This document shows, one piece after another, positions 28,265 through 36,535 of a DNA stretch of 64,000 nucleotides (position 1 is its first letter; every line of letters starts with the position of its first letter). The notes under the pieces were generated by a model. That model was not told where the DNA came from, made no database searches, and saw only the letters and a list, made by a program, of their open reading frames with translations. Position numbers and translations under genes: made by a program. The stretch is from Vibrio sp. SNU_ST1 (GTDB lineage: Bacteria > Pseudomonadota > Gammaproteobacteria > Enterobacterales > Vibrionaceae), in assembly GCF_030563405.1 (NCBI RefSeq), contig NZ_CP130748.1, positions 2,480,001 to 2,544,000 of the forward strand, in the 5' to 3' direction.

Positions 28265-29428
28265 TCAAACCCTAGGGGTTAATACTTCTAATTTTGACAA
28301 CGAACTCTCTGGAATATTCGTATCCCACTGATAATCTCTTAAATAGCCTGACTGTTTTGAATTGGTATTAACTTTCCCTAACTGACTCCACAGTCGATTA
28401 GCATAAAAGGCATAGCCCAGCTTTATTGTATCTCTGATTAAAGCCTCTAACTCGCCTTGGTTTTCCGCCCCAACCACTTCGTTCCACGGAGTAAAAGCGG
28501 TGATTGGATAATCTAGCTCTGTAACGGGGTTATCTAGTTCGCATCCATGATGGATAACTTTTCTAAGCCCTATTTTTTGGTTGATTTGTGTTTTAACTCT
28601 GCGTGTTATGCTAGAAATCCGCCCTAAATCAGCATCGTTGATACGCCTTTCTTTTTGGGCTAAAGCAGTTGATACAACACGCGCTGCTGACTTGAGATTT
28701 AAAGGTTTTGAGTGTGAGAAACTGCTTAAATGTGGTAGCACGCCAAACAAATCATAATCAGCGGTTAATGGTACACAACTATCAAATTCAGCTAGAACAA
28801 GGAGCTCCTCAATAGATTCGCCATTTTTTGTCATAACCCAATAGCCATGTTTCAATTGCGGAAGATTCTTGAACATCACCATTAAATTCTTTTGATGATT
28901 TCGATACCGTATAGGATAGTCACCAAAAGGCATCATTGCATTTGGATATAGAATGAAATCGTGGTGAGGCTTTCCATGGTTAGTCACATGAATAATCCCC
29001 CGCTCTTTAGAGACTATATGTAGCATTTTGTCTTTAATTAAAGAATTCAGACGCTCGTTTGATATCAGTAGTGGTACAGGTTTGGCAAACCTATCCCGTA
29101 TTGACTCTTTAACTTTACTGTTAAATTTTACAATTTCCTGAGGGCTTTTCTTAAACAGTTTACTAAATTTTTGGTCACAGCAAATAAAGCCTGATTGAGG
29201 TCCCCAGTTCGATGATTTTCCTTTCACATGTAAATCTTTTGTAGCGTAGCCTTCCGCAATAAGCGAAGTCGACAATTTGTTTACAGGCCGAACTAGGATA
29301 ATGCAATTGTTCTGGAATGCAGTTTGGATAATTAGATCTTTATGAAGAGGCACTATCCCAGATGGCTCTATTGCTGCATCGCCTTTATACATAATGTCAT
29401 CAACTCTAGATAAATTCCTATTAGCCAC
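28265..29428 (-). CDS. Stand-alone ExoY/edema-factor-type nucleotidyl cyclase
   Basis: 387 aa, resembling Pseudomonas ExoY and the catalytic domain of anthrax edema factor. These are host-activated class II cyclases that make cyclic nucleotides inside eukaryotic cells. Aligned by eye to edema factor: Arg47 (Arg329), Lys64 (Lys346), Lys71 (Lys353) in ATKDLHVKGKSSNWGP; Asp224 and Asp226 (Asp491/493) in LTADYDLF; His294 (His577) and Asn300 (Asn583) in HHGCELDN. Lys69 replaces the edema-factor His351, as in ExoY, which uses F-actin rather than calmodulin. The start is GTG with a weak binding site; ATG at codon 13 is an alternative. No signal peptide and no secretion chaperone or MARTX repeats nearby. 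The DNA is AT-rich. Confidence 0.88.
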   Translation of the reverse strand: MANRNLSRVDDIMYKGDAAIEPSGIVPLHKDLIIQTAFQNNCIILVRPVNKLSTSLIAEGYATKDLHVKGKSSNWGPQSGFICCDQKFSKLFKKSPQEIVKFNSKVKESIRDRFAKPVPLLISNERLNSLIKDKMLHIVSKERGIIHVTNHGKPHHDFILYPNAMMPFGDYPIRYRNHQKNLMVMFKNLPQLKHGYWVMTKNGESIEELLVLAEFDSCVPLTADYDLFGVLPHLSSFSHSKPLNLKSAARVVSTALAQKERRINDADLGRISSITRRVKTQINQKIGLRKVIHHGCELDNPVTELDYPITAFTPWNEVVGAENQGELEALIRDTIKLGYAFYANRLWSQLGKVNTNSKQSGYLRDYQWDTNIPESSLSKLEVLTPRV

Positions 29429-29578
29429 AATCTATACTAATTTCAAAACGAGTGAAACATTCAGCATACACTTACAAGATCGAGCCACGATATCAATAAG
29501 TCATCATGCGTTAATTGAAGGTAAAGATGATCTCACATAGCTCAAGTCAGGGCGATTAGAACTGACTTAGAATAAAAG
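29429..29578. other. Upstream region of the ExoY-like gene
   Basis: 150 nt between the cyclase start and the LysR terminator. No clear promoter or operator by eye. Confidence 0.35.
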
Positions 29579-29607
29579 AAAAAGCGCTAGGGGGAGCTAG
29601 CGCTTTT
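29579..29607 (-). terminator. Terminator of the LysR gene
   Basis: AAAGCGCTAG / CTAGCGCTTT with a short G-rich loop. A/T tails lie on both sides, and it follows the LysR gene on the minus strand. Confidence 0.85.
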
Positions 29608-29702
29608 AAGACCAACTAAATCCGTTTAGCCTGGTAGTTTTTTAAGCTATATCATTAGGATATAAACAATTTTTTTACTTAGGTAAATCAAAAAGCCTAT
29701 TC

Positions 29703-29726
29703 TTTACGACTACTTTTAGTCGTAAA
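29703..29726. repeat. 10 bp hairpin in the 200 nt tail of the LysR gene
   Basis: TTTACGACTA / TAGTCGTAAA with a CTTT loop. It lies between the LysR stop (29810) and the terminator at 29579-29607. It may be an additional terminator or a regulatory structure. Confidence 0.6.
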
Positions 29727-29809
29727 TTAAGTATAGTCGGGTTCTTATAATAAGCCGGATTTTTCTAAAAATAATTCGCATAAAATTGATGCTCGAACAA
29801 CTGCTGCAA

Positions 29810-30736
29810 CTATGCAACAACTACAGATGAAACGGCTTGTGTAAAAAGCTTTCTAAGTAGTTTATTTTTATCATCTAAATGCTTAGCCTTGCGATAGACG
29901 AGCTGTATATCAAAATCAGGCACATCTATAGGCGGATCTACAGCTACCACGGTATCTTGGTCTTGAATATCATTGCGTGCCACCAGTTTGGGGACGATAC
30001 ACAATAACTCCCTACCTCTTATCAAACGTTTTACTGTTAAAAAATTGCTTGAAGATATAGCCACTTTCCGGCTGAAGCCTAATTCAGCCAAACGTTTATC
30101 GACGCCAGTCTTTAAAGACCCAGCAGGAGAAACAAGAGCATGCTCGACAGCAACAAACTGTTCTAACGATATCGGCCCCTCAATAGATACAACCGACTTA
30201 TCGAATAAACAGACATGTTGCTCTGTGTACAAATACTTTGTTCGATATTGCTTTGAAACCTCACCAAAACTACCAATCGCCATATCAAGCTTGGCGTCTT
30301 CAAATACTTGCTGATAGTTACCCCGGTTTACATTGAACAGCACGACTTGCGAATTAGGAGAGAATTGCTTGAGGAGGTCAAACAATACTGGCGCGAACAT
30401 CTGCTCAGCATAATCGGTAAGACCAATCTTCCAAGTCCCTTTATAAGTCGCGGCATCAAACGATTTAGACAGTAACACCTCTGACTGGATGGTATTGAGC
30501 AGAGCTTCTACCGTACTGGACAGTTCAATGGCTCGATCGGTCGCCTCCATCTTGCTGCCCACACGCTCAAACAGAGGGTCATCAAACAACTTTCGTAGCC
30601 TTTGTAAACTATGACTCATCGCTGACTGGCTGACATAACAACGTTCAGCGGCCTTGCTAACGCTGTTGGTTTTATACAATGCCTGCAGTGCAATCAACAA
30701 ATTAAGGTCGACCCCTTTCCAGTTAAAATCAGCCAT
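29810..30736 (-). CDS. LysR-family transcriptional regulator divergent from chrA
   Basis: 308 aa. N-terminal winged helix (NLLIALQALYKTNSVSKAAERCYVSQSAMSHSLQRLR, read about residues 12-48), then a LysR substrate-binding domain. It is divergent from a chromate-transporter-type gene with a 101 nt gap, the usual layout for a regulator and its target. The gap holds a TGAA-N6-TTCA palindrome and AT-rich dyads that could be its operator. The effector is unknown. Confidence 0.9.
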   Translation of the reverse strand: MADFNWKGVDLNLLIALQALYKTNSVSKAAERCYVSQSAMSHSLQRLRKLFDDPLFERVGSKMEATDRAIELSSTVEALLNTIQSEVLLSKSFDAATYKGTWKIGLTDYAEQMFAPVLFDLLKQFSPNSQVVLFNVNRGNYQQVFEDAKLDMAIGSFGEVSKQYRTKYLYTEQHVCLFDKSVVSIEGPISLEQFVAVEHALVSPAGSLKTGVDKRLAELGFSRKVAISSSNFLTVKRLIRGRELLCIVPKLVARNDIQDQDTVVAVDPPIDVPDFDIQLVYRKAKHLDDKNKLLRKLFTQAVSSVVVA

Positions 30737-30837
30737 AGATCAAAACCCATTTCATTCATAATTATAATTAAAACAATTAATTTGAATCATAGTTCAACAC
30801 CACCTAAATTACGCTAAACATTTATCCGGAATCAATC

Positions 30838-31986
30838 ATGCTTTCAATTTTTAAAACCTTTTTCTGGCTTGGCTGGATTAGCTTTGGCGGACCAGCGGCA
30901 CACATTGGTTACTTCCGTAAAACCTTTGTTGAGAAACTAAATTGGTTGTCCGACGAAGAGTACGGGCAAATTGTCGCTCTTAGTCAATTTCTACCGGGCC
31001 CTGGCTCAAGTCAGGTTGGCTTTGCTGTTGGCTACAAGAAAGGTGGCTTGACCGGTGCGATTGCTGCATTTGTGGGTTTCACATCGCCATCTGTCATTCT
31101 GATGCTGATATTGGCTTTAGTCAGCAATCAGCTATTGGAGGCTCCACTTTTCAACTCAATCATCCACGGGCTTAAGTTATTAGCGGTTGTGGTTGTGGCT
31201 GATGCCACTTTCGGCATGTACAAAAACTTTTGCCAATCAAAGATAGCGACCGCCTTGTGTGTTATTACCGCGATTGTTCTGCTGTTGCTCCCAGGGATCT
31301 GGCCTCAAGTGTTCGTTCTACTATTTGCAGCGATTGTTGGTAGCAAGTTTTTGACCTCGCAAGATCTAAACATAGCCCCTTCAACACACAAAATATCGGT
31401 AACACCTCTCGTGATTTTTTTCGCACTGTTGGTTGGCCTGCCTTTATTCAGTGCTTACTCTCAAGGTATTGAAGTATTTGGCCTATTCTACCAAGCAGGT
31501 AGCTTAGTCTTCGGTGGTGGTCATGTGGTACTTCCGTTACTACAGAATGGTATTGGTGACCAACTGTCTCAAGATGCTTTCCTAACTGGCTATGCCGCGG
31601 CACAAGCAGTACCGGGGCCAATGTTTACGTTAGCCACTTATCTAGGTTATGTATTGATGCCATCGGCACCGATTACAGGTGCATTGTTAGCGACAATAGC
31701 GGTGTTCTTGCCGGGTTTCTTATTGCTACTAGGTGTATTGAAAAACTGGCAAGCGATTGCAACTAAGCCTTTGGTGGCAGGCGCGCTTACTGGTGTGAAT
31801 GCAGCAGTTGTTGGTCTATTACTTGCGGCCCTGTATCAACCGATCTTCACAAGCGCAGTGAGCAGCGGCATAGACTTCGCTCTGATCATTGTTGGTGTGT
31901 GGTTATTAAAAACCGTAAAGGTTCCGATTGTAGGGTTAGTGGGGTTGTTTATGTTGTTTGGCGCAATTACAGGTTTGGCGCTCTAA
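30838..31986 (+). CDS. chrA: ChrA, CHR-family chromate ion transporter
   Basis: 382 aa with two CHR domains in tandem. The first is GWISFGGPAAHIGYF and QFLPGPGSSQVGFAVGY (about 10-75). The second is LVFGGGHVVLPLL and AQAVPGPMFTLATYLGY (about 215-265). About ten membrane segments. Long-chain ChrA proteins export chromate, though family members without a chr operon have other or unknown substrates. Regulation by the divergent LysR protein is likely. Confidence 0.92.
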   Translation: MLSIFKTFFWLGWISFGGPAAHIGYFRKTFVEKLNWLSDEEYGQIVALSQFLPGPGSSQVGFAVGYKKGGLTGAIAAFVGFTSPSVILMLILALVSNQLLEAPLFNSIIHGLKLLAVVVVADATFGMYKNFCQSKIATALCVITAIVLLLLPGIWPQVFVLLFAAIVGSKFLTSQDLNIAPSTHKISVTPLVIFFALLVGLPLFSAYSQGIEVFGLFYQAGSLVFGGGHVVLPLLQNGIGDQLSQDAFLTGYAAAQAVPGPMFTLATYLGYVLMPSAPITGALLATIAVFLPGFLLLLGVLKNWQAIATKPLVAGALTGVNAAVVGLLLAALYQPIFTSAVSSGIDFALIIVGVWLLKTVKVPIVGLVGLFMLFGAITGLAL

Positions 31987-32000
31987 GCAACAATTGAGGA

Positions 32001-32058
32001 TAAGAAGTGAGTGGTTTCATCGCTGACTTCTTACTTCTTACTTCTTACTTCTTACTTT
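32001..32058 (+). repeat. Heptanucleotide tandem repeat (ACTTCTT)4 with upstream inverted copy
   Basis: Four full copies of ACTTCTT at 32026-32053 plus a partial fifth. TAAGAAGT at 32001-32008 is the inverse of the first copies and can fold with them. It lies between chrA and the convergent tad operon end, where it may be part of a terminator. Copy number may vary between strains. Confidence 0.85.
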
Positions 32059-32076
32059 TAAAAACTAGAGACACCT

Positions 32077-32796
32077 TTAATGTCCAGATGGCGGTTTAAT
32101 ACCGTGAAAGTTGAAGAACAAATTACAATCAATAAGCGGCACAAAGCTCAGCGGCCAAAATGATTTTTGGTGTTCAGGAAGGTAATACCTTAAGAAAGCG
32201 ATTAAGTTATTACATGGATTGACATGCTCTCTCGCCATAATGTAATCGTAATGCCACCCCTTCTGTAAGGCGTGTTTTCTTGTCGTCATATAGCGACCGA
32301 TTTTCCAAGCGATCCCAGGATCGGTAGGAATCAAAATAGACAGAGTGCCTCCAGGCTTTAACACTCTTAACCACTCTTTAATCACCAAGTGAGGCTCGTA
32401 TAAGTGCTCCAATATATGGGTCGCTATAACGCGATCGAAGCTATTGGTTTCAAAGTTTAATTGCCGAGCATTGCTCACATTGAAAATAAGCTTACGGTTG
32501 GAGCCAATATGATTGAGTTGCTCTTTTGCTACCTCAAGCGCCGCTGCATCACCATCACTCACGATATATTCATCAAAGGTGTGTTTGACGTGCAGTAAGT
32601 GTTCACCCGTTCCGGATCCCACCTCTAACACTCTCGAAAAGTGTTCACTTTCACCAAATGGCCTTTCACACGCTATATGACCAGCTCTCATCACATAACC
32701 CGTTGTATTGCCGTTATAAACTCGCTCATCGTATTCGTCACTGAAACGAGATAAATAGTCGAGCCACTCTTTGTCTTCATCCTTGCTTGCTCTCAT
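32077..32796 (-). CDS. Class I SAM-dependent methyltransferase at the end of the tad operon
   Basis: 239 aa. The SAM-binding motif is VLEVGSGTGEHLLHV (about 50-64), followed by the acidic YIVSDGD loop and RVIATHILEHLYEP, a UbiE/Methyltransf_11 pattern. The gene follows the GT2 gene by 9 nt and would be the last gene of the tad transcript. It may methylate a glycan or lipid made by the two upstream glycosyltransferases; this is inferred from position only. Confidence 0.85.
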   Translation of the reverse strand: MRASKDEDKEWLDYLSRFSDEYDERVYNGNTTGYVMRAGHIACERPFGESEHFSRVLEVGSGTGEHLLHVKHTFDEYIVSDGDAAALEVAKEQLNHIGSNRKLIFNVSNARQLNFETNSFDRVIATHILEHLYEPHLVIKEWLRVLKPGGTLSILIPTDPGIAWKIGRYMTTRKHALQKGWHYDYIMAREHVNPCNNLIAFLRYYLPEHQKSFWPLSFVPLIDCNLFFNFHGIKPPSGH

Positions 32797-32805
32797 GTCT
32801 GATTC

Positions 32806-33735
32806 CTATTCAGGTAGCTTATTATCACTCGTTCTTAATATAGAAAGGATCCTCATCTCTCGCCTGCCGCGTGATACGTTATCGAGTATCAACCCACAAA
32901 AAAATGACATCACCGCAATCAATGCAATTGAGCTAGACAAAATAGCAGTAGGCACCCTTTCGACGAGCCCTGTATCGATGAAGTCGATGATAACGGGGAT
33001 TCCTAAAACCAATGAAATGAAGCAAAGCAACATAGACAATACGCCAAAGAAGAACATTGGCTTTACATCTCTCAATAAGAACAAAATGAAATTGAGGATC
33101 TTGATCCCATCACTAAAGGTATTCAATTTGCTGGCTGTGCCTTCAGGCCTTGATTGATATTGCGTCGATACTTCTTTGATTGGCATATTGTGATGCAGTG
33201 CATGAACGGTAAGCTCTGTTTCTATTTGGAAGCCATCACTGAAAATGGGTACGGTTTTGACAAATCGATGGCTCATAATTCGATAACCAGAAAACACATC
33301 ACTCAATTGAGCATTGAATGCTAAATTAATCAGCGATGAAAACAGCTTATTTCCTAGGATATGCCCTTTGGGATAAGCCATTGAAGCTCGCTCTCGACTT
33401 CCAATAATCATATCGAGTTTTTCACTATCCAATTGTTCGATCAGCGCAGGGCATATTGACGCATCGTAAGTGTCATCACCATCAGCCATCACATAGATAT
33501 CAGCATCAATATCAGAGAACATTCGCCTGACAACCTCCCCTTTACCTTGGCGAGGCTCATGTCGAACAACAGCCCCAGCTTGCAAGGCCTCGTTTACCGT
33601 ATTGTCGGTTGAGTTGTTGTCATACACATAAATAGACGCATCAGGTAAAGCCTGCTTAAAAGACATAACTGTCTTTCCGATAGCACCCGCTTCATTAAAA
33701 CATGGGAGTAATACTGCAATTTTTATACTATTCAT
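32806..33735 (-). CDS. GT2 family glycosyltransferase, dolichol-phosphate-sugar-synthase-like
   Basis: 309 aa. GT-A fold at the N-terminus: VLLPCFNEAGAIGKTV, YDNNSTDNTV, and the metal site VMADGDDTYD (about residues 80-90). GKGEVVRRMF and SGYRIMSHRF follow. Two hydrophobic hairpins at the C-terminus (about 220-285) anchor it in the membrane. Such enzymes usually load a sugar onto undecaprenyl or polyprenyl phosphate for a GT-C partner. Its start overlaps the stop of the GT-C gene by 4 nt, which supports a pair. Confidence 0.88.
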   Translation of the reverse strand: MNSIKIAVLLPCFNEAGAIGKTVMSFKQALPDASIYVYDNNSTDNTVNEALQAGAVVRHEPRQGKGEVVRRMFSDIDADIYVMADGDDTYDASICPALIEQLDSEKLDMIIGSRERASMAYPKGHILGNKLFSSLINLAFNAQLSDVFSGYRIMSHRFVKTVPIFSDGFQIETELTVHALHHNMPIKEVSTQYQSRPEGTASKLNTFSDGIKILNFILFLLRDVKPMFFFGVLSMLLCFISLVLGIPVIIDFIDTGLVERVPTAILSSSIALIAVMSFFCGLILDNVSRGRREMRILSILRTSDNKLPE

Positions 33736-35504
33736 AAACTCTCCCTAACCCTAAAGATTCGGTAGCCATCAGGAACATCGTCATATATGGTCTCCAACCA
33801 GCTGGGAACATTTGATCTGTATAATTTTTTTATAAGAGCCTCTTCACTTGCTGACTTTTTCAAAACCATTAAGTGAGAGTCATTTCCTATAACAATATAA
33901 TCAATGTCCTTAGCTTGGATTTTGTCCTTGGCTAAACTCATATCACCCTCTAACATAACCTCTATAAGAAATTGATTACCAACAATATTTCTATGATAAG
34001 GGGCTGCGATTATGCGGTTATTAGTGTGGGCCAACACAGGTGCTCCCGTCTCAATTCCTGTAAGAATAACCTTTGATTCAATGCCTTTTTCTTCCAATAC
34101 TCTAAATAGAGTTTTCTTGTCATTTTCAACTGTATTTCGTTCAAAATCATCATTGCCAACAGCTATCACTATAAATGCCATCACTAATGGAGATCCTAAC
34201 AATATAACCAACACTTTAAATATTGAATATTTTACATATTCAGAAATTCTTACAACGACATAAGCCTGAAAAGGGCTTGATAAAATAAAACACAACCTTA
34301 TCACTCTAACCTGCCAAAACATGGCAAGAGATAAATTCAATATAAAAATAATATACAGAATCGTACAATGATGATTTTTAATTCTAAACAAAGGATATAA
34401 TAAAGCAGGAATGATCAGTAACACATAGTTGTCAATTGATAAGAAACCATTCTCACTTATATACTGCGAAATAGATTTAGCTTCAGAAACATGGTCAAGC
34501 CAATACGTCTGGAGTAAGGGGGGATAATCGACAAACAGTGCACTGGTAATATTGGGATAAAGTAAAACGACTGGTGTCACATACCCAACACCCAATATAA
34601 GAAACACAAATAAGCGAAACCCAAAAGGCCAACCATCAGATTTAAACCAGTTGTAATTATTGACGAAAACCCATCCAACAAAAAACAACACCACAAGAAC
34701 AAATGACACTTCATCGTACTTAAAATCAAAGAACTCATTATAAGGTCTGTTTAATAATACCGAGAGAACAACCGAAATACAGCAGAAGAGATATAAGCTT
34801 GACACATAAACAAACCAACTCTTACTAATAAAGAAACAATACACGGTGTAAACGATAAAAAAACTCGCAAACAAAAGTATATTGTCCAAGCCAGTCCATA
34901 ACGACAATGCTAGGAGAATAGATTGTGCATACACCCGCCATGATTGATTGATATGACTCATCGTTATAGGGGTTAGCGACAGGAAAAAAATAGCTAAAAT
35001 AAGCTGAATATTATGGTGATCTATGGAACCCGGAATAAAATGCATAACCGATGGGGAAAACAAAGAAAACATCATACTCAAAAACCGATAGCGCTCTCCG
35101 AAGTAATGGTTACATAAATAAAAGCATGACAATGAATAGAACAGTAAATAAAGCAAAGGTACGATAGAGATAGAGAGTGAATAAGCGGTACTTTCATCCA
35201 CAACAAACAGTAAAGGGTATGCAACAGCAGAAAGCATTAAGTCAGGAAAGCGTGACCAATGAATAACAATACCATCAGCGGCATTAAAATTATCCATTGG
35301 TTCCAAATACCAACGCCCATTAGCCATCCATTCTTGGAATTGAACAAAGCGCATGTAATCGTCATTATCATTCAAACTCAGCGTTGAGATATTTTCCCAT
35401 TTATAGAAGAATATCGCAGTGGCACACAGCAGCCAAAAAGCCGAAATAATGATGATATCTTTGTTAAAACTGTCACTCTTAGGCAAGATGAATATCCTTT
35501 TCAT
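33732..35504 (-). CDS. GT-C/STT3-like integral membrane glycosyltransferase
   Basis: 590 aa with about 11-13 membrane helices. The first loop has NDNDDYMRFVQFQEWM (Asp48-Asp49) and IHWSRFPDL. A second motif is GSIDHHNIQL (161-164 IDHH). These resemble the acidic motifs of oligosaccharyltransferase STT3/AglB and related bacterial GT-C proteins. A short soluble C-terminal part follows (about 470-590). It lies 26 nt after tadD. The base composition is very AT-rich: I counted 13 G/C in 60 bases at 34321-34380. A role in glycosylating the Flp pilus or another surface molecule is plausible but unproven. Confidence 0.75.
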   Translation of the reverse strand: MKRIFILPKSDSFNKDIIIISAFWLLCATAIFFYKWENISTLSLNDNDDYMRFVQFQEWMANGRWYLEPMDNFNAADGIVIHWSRFPDLMLSAVAYPLLFVVDESTAYSLSISIVPLLYLLFYSLSCFYLCNHYFGERYRFLSMMFSLFSPSVMHFIPGSIDHHNIQLILAIFFLSLTPITMSHINQSWRVYAQSILLALSLWTGLDNILLFASFFIVYTVYCFFISKSWFVYVSSLYLFCCISVVLSVLLNRPYNEFFDFKYDEVSFVLVVLFFVGWVFVNNYNWFKSDGWPFGFRLFVFLILGVGYVTPVVLLYPNITSALFVDYPPLLQTYWLDHVSEAKSISQYISENGFLSIDNYVLLIIPALLYPLFRIKNHHCTILYIIFILNLSLAMFWQVRVIRLCFILSSPFQAYVVVRISEYVKYSIFKVLVILLGSPLVMAFIVIAVGNDDFERNTVENDKKTLFRVLEEKGIESKVILTGIETGAPVLAHTNNRIIAAPYHRNIVGNQFLIEVMLEGDMSLAKDKIQAKDIDYIVIGNDSHLMVLKKSASEEALIKKLYRSNVPSWLETIYDDVPDGYRIFRVRESL

Positions 35505-35530
35505 TAACCCAAAGATAAGAATTTAAAGTG

Positions 35531-36535
35531 TTACTGCTCCATCTCTCTGACCTCAGCCAAGGCTCTATTTAGGTTGTCATTCGCCACTTTATAATAAGAT
35601 GCTTTCTTATCGATAGCTTGTTGTAAGTAAGGAATGGCTTCGTTAGGCTTGCCCTGCAAAATCAAAAAATAACCCACATTATTCAAGGCTTCAGGTGCTT
35701 CCATGTGTCTCATAAAAACGTTGGTTGCCTTTTTGATATCCCCGGCAGCCAAGTAAATAAGCGCAAGGTTGTTTTGAGCCTTTTCATTATTAGGTTCTAT
35801 CTCTAAAGCCGAACGAGTGTATTGATACGCTTCCTTGTAATTGCCATACATGTAGTGGGAGTACCCCATATTCAACAAAGCTTTAACTGAACTTTTGTCT
35901 ATTGTCAGTGATTTTTTAAAGTACTCTTGCGCTATCTGGTGTTTTCCATCGACATCTTCCAGCACACCTATCCCCATGAAAGCTAATTCGGGAGACATAC
36001 TATCAACCTTCAAACCAGCCACTTCACTTTGACTTAAGGCTTGGTAATTTGTAATCGTTTCACTACTTTTTAAACGAACTTGATCTGCATTAATCGCTTT
36101 AAAGAAATAACTCCGTCCTTCCTCTTTGCGACGCTGCTTTGTATACAAAACACCTAATTGCTCTAGGACTTCGGTATGTGCAGGGTTAAAATCTAGCGCT
36201 GCTAAATAAGCTTTCTCGGATAGTGCATAGTTACCACGAGATGAATGAATTTGGCCTATCGTAAAAAGCGTTTTATCGTGAAACTCTTTCTCAGGAAAGG
36301 ATAGAGAGCGAATATATTCATAAAGGGCCAAATCGATATTGTTATCCCTCAATGCCACATCACCACGCATAATGGCTTCTTTCTCACTCAGTGGAGGGTC
36401 ATCACTGCTTAAGGTATCGATTGGTTTACCGGAATACAACTCTGCATCAAATTGGTTTGTCGGCTCATCCGAGGATGCACAACCAAGAATAACGAACACT
36501 AATAAAGCTAGAAAATATCTACTCACTCGTATCAT
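35531..36535 (-). CDS. tadD: TadD, TPR lipoprotein of the Flp pilus system
   Basis: 334 aa. Signal peptide with lipobox (VILGC, Cys19), then at least six tetratricopeptide repeats (e.g. FTIGQIHSSRGNYALSEKAY, ALLNMGYSHYMYGNYKEAYQ). TadD-type pilotins stabilise the secretin and help build the pilus. It overlaps tadC by 4 nt. Confidence 0.9.
   Translation of the reverse strand: MIRVSRYFLALLVFVILGCASSDEPTNQFDAELYSGKPIDTLSSDDPPLSEKEAIMRGDVALRDNNIDLALYEYIRSLSFPEKEFHDKTLFTIGQIHSSRGNYALSEKAYLAALDFNPAHTEVLEQLGVLYTKQRRKEEGRSYFFKAINADQVRLKSSETITNYQALSQSEVAGLKVDSMSPELAFMGIGVLEDVDGKHQIAQEYFKKSLTIDKSSVKALLNMGYSHYMYGNYKEAYQYTRSALEIEPNNEKAQNNLALIYLAAGDIKKATNVFMRHMEAPEALNNVGYFLILQGKPNEAIPYLQQAIDKKASYYKVANDNLNRALAEVREMEQ

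Noticed and set aside
28265..29428. Idea that the AT-rich gene is part of a prophage or toxin-antitoxin pair
   Set aside because: No phage, integrase or small partner gene is next to it, and the protein matches a cyclase family instead.
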